DNA of 64,000 nucleotides from the NCBI RefSeq assembly GCF_003184905.1, contig NZ_QFRU01000012.1, positions 1 to 64,000 of the forward strand, read 5' to 3'. The stretch is from Bacillus sp. CGMCC 1.16541 (GTDB lineage: Bacteria > Bacillota > Bacilli > Bacillales > Bacillaceae_H). Below, one piece after another: positions 60,594 to 64,000 of this stretch; the first letter of the stretch is position 1, and every line of letters starts with the position of its first letter. Both the position numbers and the translations under genes were made by a program. The notes beneath the pieces are model-generated. The model was not told the origin of the DNA. It did not search any database and saw only the letters and a list, made by a program, of their open reading frames with translations.

Positions 60594-60639
60594 TTCCAGC
60601 ACCTCCTTGAGCACATTATATTCGATAATATATAATTTG

Positions 60640-60740
60640 TAAACAGATTAAAGATAATTTTTTTACAAATATTTTTAGGTTTTTATTATTTACGAATTTT
60701 TTCTGATAAGATAAATCTAAATACAAATATTTTATAAGGA
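60640..60740. promoter_or_regulatory. Divergent promoter/operator region
   Basis: Very AT-rich DNA between the two Xre genes with repeats TTACAAATATTTT and ATACAAATATTTT and related TTTGTAAA, TTTACGAATTTTT. Likely binding sites of one or both regulators. Confidence 0.5.
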
Positions 60741-60749
60741 TGAAGTGCA

Positions 60750-61145
60750 ATGGATATCAAGAAATATATGGGTATGAAAATTAAGGAATATAGAAAGTCA
60801 ATGAAACTTACCACTATGGAATTAGGTTCTTTATCTGGAACTTCACAAAGTACCATTAGTGAAATAGAACGAGGTACTCGATCTATTCAGGTCGAATCCT
60901 TAGCCAAAATTTGCAACGCTCTTGGTGTCACGCTTAACGATGTTTTGCCTATAAGTGCTTCTAAAGAAAAAACAGATGCCTCTTATACTCCTGAAATAAG
61001 CCAACTTACAAATTTAATTAGCTCTTTGTCTTCTGACGAAGTTAGGTTACTTACAGATATACTTTTGAAAGTTAATCGATTACCACAGTCCGACAGAGAA
61101 TCCTTAAAATCTTTACTTAACTCGTTAATGAATAATAAGTTATAA
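60750..61145 (+). CDS. Xre-family transcriptional regulator
   Basis: 131 residues. N-terminal HTH (MKIKEYRKSMKLTTMELGSL, SQSTISEIERGTRSIQVESL) and a C-terminal helical dimerisation part (QLTNLISSLSSDEVRLLTDIL). AAGGATG precedes the ATG. It is divergent from the leftward Xre gene; the pair resembles the repressor/anti-repressor switch regions of conjugative plasmids. Confidence 0.85.
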   Translation: MDIKKYMGMKIKEYRKSMKLTTMELGSLSGTSQSTISEIERGTRSIQVESLAKICNALGVTLNDVLPISASKEKTDASYTPEISQLTNLISSLSSDEVRLLTDILLKVNRLPQSDRESLKSLLNSLMNNKL

Positions 61146-61160
61146 ATATATGTTAGAAGA

Positions 61161-61213
61161 TTATAACCATTTGGAGGAGGGTCAAAAAAATACCCCTCCT
61201 CAAACGGTTATAA
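61161..61213. other. Long hairpin after the Xre gene
   Basis: About 22-bp imperfect stem (TTATAACCATTTGGAGGAGG and its near complement) with a loop of A-rich sequence. There is no T-run on the plus strand, so it may be a processing or weak termination structure. Confidence 0.45.
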
Positions 61214-61262
61214 TCATGGTAAAATTTATAGTTTTCTCTATAGATTATAGTTCTTGAAAACA

Positions 61263-61331
61263 TAACAAAAAAAAGCAAAATGCAATGTGAATATTAGCTA
61301 CAAACTAACTCCTTACTGCATTTTGCTTTTT
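61263..61331 (-). terminator. Terminator of the response regulator operon
   Basis: Stem AAAAGCAAAATGCA / TGCATTTTGCTTTT; on the minus strand it is followed by T8. One arm overlaps the last codons of the response regulator. Confidence 0.7.
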
Positions 61332-61900
61332 ATAATTCGTAATTGTCTTTTTATTGTTTCGACAGATTTATATAATTTGTCAGCAATTTGTGATTTATTT
61401 AACCCTTGTTCCCTTAAGCTATAAACTTCACGTTCAGTTGGTGTTAATATCTTTATTTTTCTTTCTTTCCTTAACTCTCCAACTAATACATTTGTAACAT
61501 CAGCATGGAGACTAACTTTCCCTCTGAATGCTTCTCTAATAGCGTTAGGAATATCTCTATAAGACGTTTTTGTTATGTAGTTAACAACACCTGTATCAAA
61601 GCATTCAAGTATAATATCCTTTTCATCCCAAGATGTTAACATAATGATTTTCTTTAAACCTTTTTCATATAAGTGCCTAGCGACTTCTAAACCATTCAGG
61701 TTTTCTTCATCACCCTCATCTTTTAATAACGTTAAATCCAATAAAACTACATCAATATTATTATAATCAACTTGTAAGGCTTCCTCTTTATTGTAAGCTT
61801 GTTTAACAACAGTAATATTGTTCTCTTTTTCTATATAATCACTTATACATTGCATCCAAACAGGATCATCTTCTACAATCATTAATTTTATTTTGTCCAT
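61313..61900 (-). CDS. NarL/LuxR-type response regulator
   Basis: 195 residues. Receiver domain with MIVEDDPVWM, phosphoacceptor Asp in VVLLDLTLLKDEGDEENLNG, Thr/Ser in IIMLTSWDEK and Lys in YITKTSYRD. The C-terminal HTH is LTPTEREVYSLREQGLNKSQIADKLYKSVETIKRQL. It overlaps the kinase gene by 13 bp. The DNA target is unknown. Confidence 0.92.
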   Translation of the reverse strand: MDKIKLMIVEDDPVWMQCISDYIEKENNITVVKQAYNKEEALQVDYNNIDVVLLDLTLLKDEGDEENLNGLEVARHLYEKGLKKIIMLTSWDEKDIILECFDTGVVNYITKTSYRDIPNAIREAFRGKVSLHADVTNVLVGELRKERKIKILTPTEREVYSLREQGLNKSQIADKLYKSVETIKRQLRIIKSKMQ

Positions 61901-63282
61901 AGGTTATTCTCTCCTATTAGTTTAGAATTAAATTGTTCATTTACCCTAAATTCAATAATTCTCTTAGAAGGCAAAGTTAATGTAAAAGTCGTTCCTTTTT
62001 TGACCTTACTTTTCACTAAAATATCGCCACCATGTTTTTTGAGGACATTGTAACAGTAGGTTAAACCAAGTCCAAAATTTGTTTGATTATGTTTAGTTGA
62101 ATAAAATGGATCTAATACATGAGTAAGTTCATCTTTTTCGATTCCTTTACCCTCATCTATAAAGTCAATATGAATCTTTTTTCGAGTCTTGTAGACTTTT
62201 ATTAAAATTACACCTTGACCATTCATTGCTTCACTGGCATTTTTGATTATATTTAAATAAGTTTCTTGTAATTGCTCAGTATCACCAAATACTATAGCAT
62301 CGACTTCATATTGTTTAATGATTGTGATATCAGGATGCATATTTAAATAAGGTTTAAGCAAGTTAATTGCTGAATCTATACTTTCTCTGAGGGAAAATTC
62401 AGATTCTTTAAGGTTTATAGCGTCTATCTTACTTTGAATACGCCTTGAAAGTTCTAAAACGTGATTTGTTGAATTTAAAACTAACCCTAGATTTTCAGCA
62501 GACCTTTCTTCAGGTGGCATTTGTTCTTTAATCTGATTCACTAATAAATCAATTTTAGCTATTTCATTTTTTATTGTATGGTTGAACAACGCTGTACCGG
62601 AACGCGCTGCTTTCATTGTGGAATCACGCATTTCCTTTTCAAACCTAATCCGCACTCCAAGAATTCCATATTTAACTCCAAAGTAAACAAAAACAAGAAA
62701 TTGAATTACTATAATCCAAGGATTATAATGCCATACGCCCACAATCCCCAACGCTTCTAAGATAATATTTGTGGTCAGCGCAAATGTAAACATTGGGACT
62801 ACAAATACACAAGTCAGTATTTTTCTTCTCTTAATAATTGGACGATCTTCTCGCCATGCGGCGTATATCAATAAAATATTAGCTACTATTACATAGGGTA
62901 CTACCCAAATTGCTAAAATACGGAAATCAACTTTAAACTCTGGATATACTTGAAACATAAGATACATAATAAAAATCGGAATTAGTAAGAGTACCTTTAA
63001 TATATTTCTCTTTCTTACATTACCAATTGCATCCGAATAAACTATTCCAAAAATCAACATACCATATGGTGTGAAATAGTGTCCTATCGATGTAAATATC
63101 CCATCCAAATGTAATACCCATTCTGGCCGATGTATCCCTTTTCCTAGTAAGGCTCCTATACCTCCAAAACCTCCACAAAATCCTATAACACTTGCCCATC
63201 TAATTTTCTCATTTTGAGGATTTCTAAAAAAAAGAATTGAACTCATTAACCACAGTAAAGCCACCATTATAAACATAAACAT
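61888..63282 (-). CDS. Membrane sensor histidine kinase
   Basis: 464 residues. About seven membrane segments (residues 1-225) form the sensor. The H-box GTALFNHTIKNEIAKID (about 250) is followed by HATPase motifs (NIIKNASEAMNGQG, IDEGKGIEKDEL, FGLGLTYCYNVLKKHGG). The large membrane sensor suggests a lipid-like or peptide signal. Partner is the overlapping response regulator. Confidence 0.9.
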   Translation of the reverse strand: MFMFIMVALLWLMSSILFFRNPQNEKIRWASVIGFCGGFGGIGALLGKGIHRPEWVLHLDGIFTSIGHYFTPYGMLIFGIVYSDAIGNVRKRNILKVLLLIPIFIMYLMFQVYPEFKVDFRILAIWVVPYVIVANILLIYAAWREDRPIIKRRKILTCVFVVPMFTFALTTNIILEALGIVGVWHYNPWIIVIQFLVFVYFGVKYGILGVRIRFEKEMRDSTMKAARSGTALFNHTIKNEIAKIDLLVNQIKEQMPPEERSAENLGLVLNSTNHVLELSRRIQSKIDAINLKESEFSLRESIDSAINLLKPYLNMHPDITIIKQYEVDAIVFGDTEQLQETYLNIIKNASEAMNGQGVILIKVYKTRKKIHIDFIDEGKGIEKDELTHVLDPFYSTKHNQTNFGLGLTYCYNVLKKHGGDILVKSKVKKGTTFTLTLPSKRIIEFRVNEQFNSKLIGENNLWTK

Positions 63283-63289
63283 ATGTCCA

Positions 63290-64000
63290 TTACCTCTTTA
63301 GCTTATTTTGTAGAAACGAAATGGTATCCTTTTCAATTTTTTTTCGTTTAAGTACTATTCCTGCATGCCCACAATTGTAGACATAACGTGTAGGTTTACC
63401 CCAAGACTCCCACAACAGATCTGCATCTTGGATATGAACGTACTGATCATGTTTAGCAGAAATTAGTAGTATATTTTCTTTATTAATTTTTGGAAGTGCT
63501 TGATTTGGCTCGACTAATTCCCAATACTTTACTAGATCGTTGTAATTAACTCCATGAGACTCTAAGTCCCTTCTTATATACTTACCAGGAATTGTATTCC
63601 ATATTGAATAACTAAGACGATTAGAATAAAATATAGAAACTAATGCATCAATTTCTGACTCAAGTGTAGCAACTAAATTTGAGATAAAGCCACCGAGACT
63701 AACACCAATTATAATTACGGGACCTTGTTTGTTATTTTTCATCCATTGAATTAGAGCCCTTAAATCAACGATTGCTTGCCTAGTAGATTCAACAGTCCTA
63801 TTAATATTGGCACTAACCATAAATTCTCCACTGTAAAGTGATGCTTCTGGCTGACGTTCTAAATGGTAAGGAAGTGTATAGTAGTACATGTTCCATCCTA
63901 AGTTATTCATAATTGAATCATGAAAAATCTTCTTTACCCTATCAAATCCTTTCATTCGCCAACCATGTACAAAAATAACATTAGGCTTATTTCCAACTTC
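63290..64000 (-). CDS. Alpha/beta hydrolase (5' end outside the window)
   Basis: The reading frame continues to the right edge, where it reads ...KPNVIFVHGWRMKGFD, an oxyanion-type HGW segment. Therefore the ATG at 63955 is internal. Nucleophile elbow IIGVSLGGFISN (Ser), acid in LISAKHDQYVH, and His in YNCGHAGIVL are all visible. It lies 7 bp after the kinase start region in the same direction, so hydrolase-kinase-regulator form one unit. Substrate unknown. Confidence 0.85.
   Translation of the reverse strand, partial: EVGNKPNVIFVHGWRMKGFDRVKKIFHDSIMNNLGWNMYYYTLPYHLERQPEASLYSGEFMVSANINRTVESTRQAIVDLRALIQWMKNNKQGPVIIIGVSLGGFISNLVATLESEIDALVSIFYSNRLSYSIWNTIPGKYIRRDLESHGVNYNDLVKYWELVEPNQALPKINKENILLISAKHDQYVHIQDADLLWESWGKPTRYVYNCGHAGIVLKRKKIEKDTISFLQNKLKR

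Overview
The window is low-GC Firmicutes DNA, most likely part of a large conjugative plasmid of a Bacillaceae host (Bacillus, Priestia or a relative). This rests on strong AGGAGG-type ribosome binding sites, frequent GTG and TTG starts, an actin-like partition locus, a Gram-positive type IV secretion operon and many insertion sequences. No rRNA, tRNA or housekeeping gene cluster was seen.

Layout. (1) 1-2.5 kb: a PiT-family permease, an aquaporin and a convergent MarR regulator. (2) 2.5-15.6 kb: plasmid maintenance and IS elements. This holds a tyrosine recombinase, a double-HTH protein that could be a replication or control protein, a ParM/ParR-like segregation pair with a repeat-type centromere, a HepT-MntA toxin-antitoxin pair, and IS elements of the IS3, IS4/IS701-like and IS630 types. 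Two diverged copies of a centromere/promoter segment lie about 7.75 kb apart. Two inverted copies of an AT-rich ~80-bp element bracket the IS3 and recombinase genes. (3) 16,226-37,889: a 21.7-kb Tn3-family transposon with 37-bp terminal inverted repeats (34/37 identical) and co-directional tnpR-tnpA. Its cargo is metal resistance (cadC-cadA, cadD, a ZIP transporter, Cys-rich small proteins, a CopZ-like protein), a complete system II cytochrome c maturation set (resA-ccdA-resB-resC), lspA, lpd, a CYP152-type P450 peroxygenase, a phenylacetate-CoA-ligase-like enzyme and a methyltransferase. CadC-type operators precede cadC, a second ArsR/CadC gene and the resA operon, suggesting one metal-controlled regulon. 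(4) 37.9-60.6 kb: a long leftward conjugation operon. It includes pilin-like, EssB-like, VirD4-type, VirB6-like, VirB3-like, VirB4-type and VirB8-like proteins, a cell-wall hydrolase, an RHH accessory protein, a MobP2/MobL-type relaxase, an ArdC-like/M78 protein, a Toprim protein, a membrane-anchored Mrr-like nuclease and a NUDIX protein. A G/C-rich hairpin-plus-repeat block next to the relaxase genes is a candidate oriT. A ~460-nt uncoded, hairpin-rich leader lies between the first operon gene and the transfer genes. It is a candidate large antitermination RNA of the conAn type. (5) 60.6-64 kb: divergent Xre-type regulators, then a response regulator, a histidine kinase and an alpha/beta hydrolase that runs off the window.

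How they fit together. The plasmid segregates by the ParM-like system, is held by toxin-antitoxin and transfers by its own T4SS under Xre-type control, probably with processive antitermination. The Tn3 element interrupted plasmid genes and brought a detoxification and redox package. The transposon ends show no 5-bp target duplication, and both flanking genes are broken, so the plasmid has been rearranged there.
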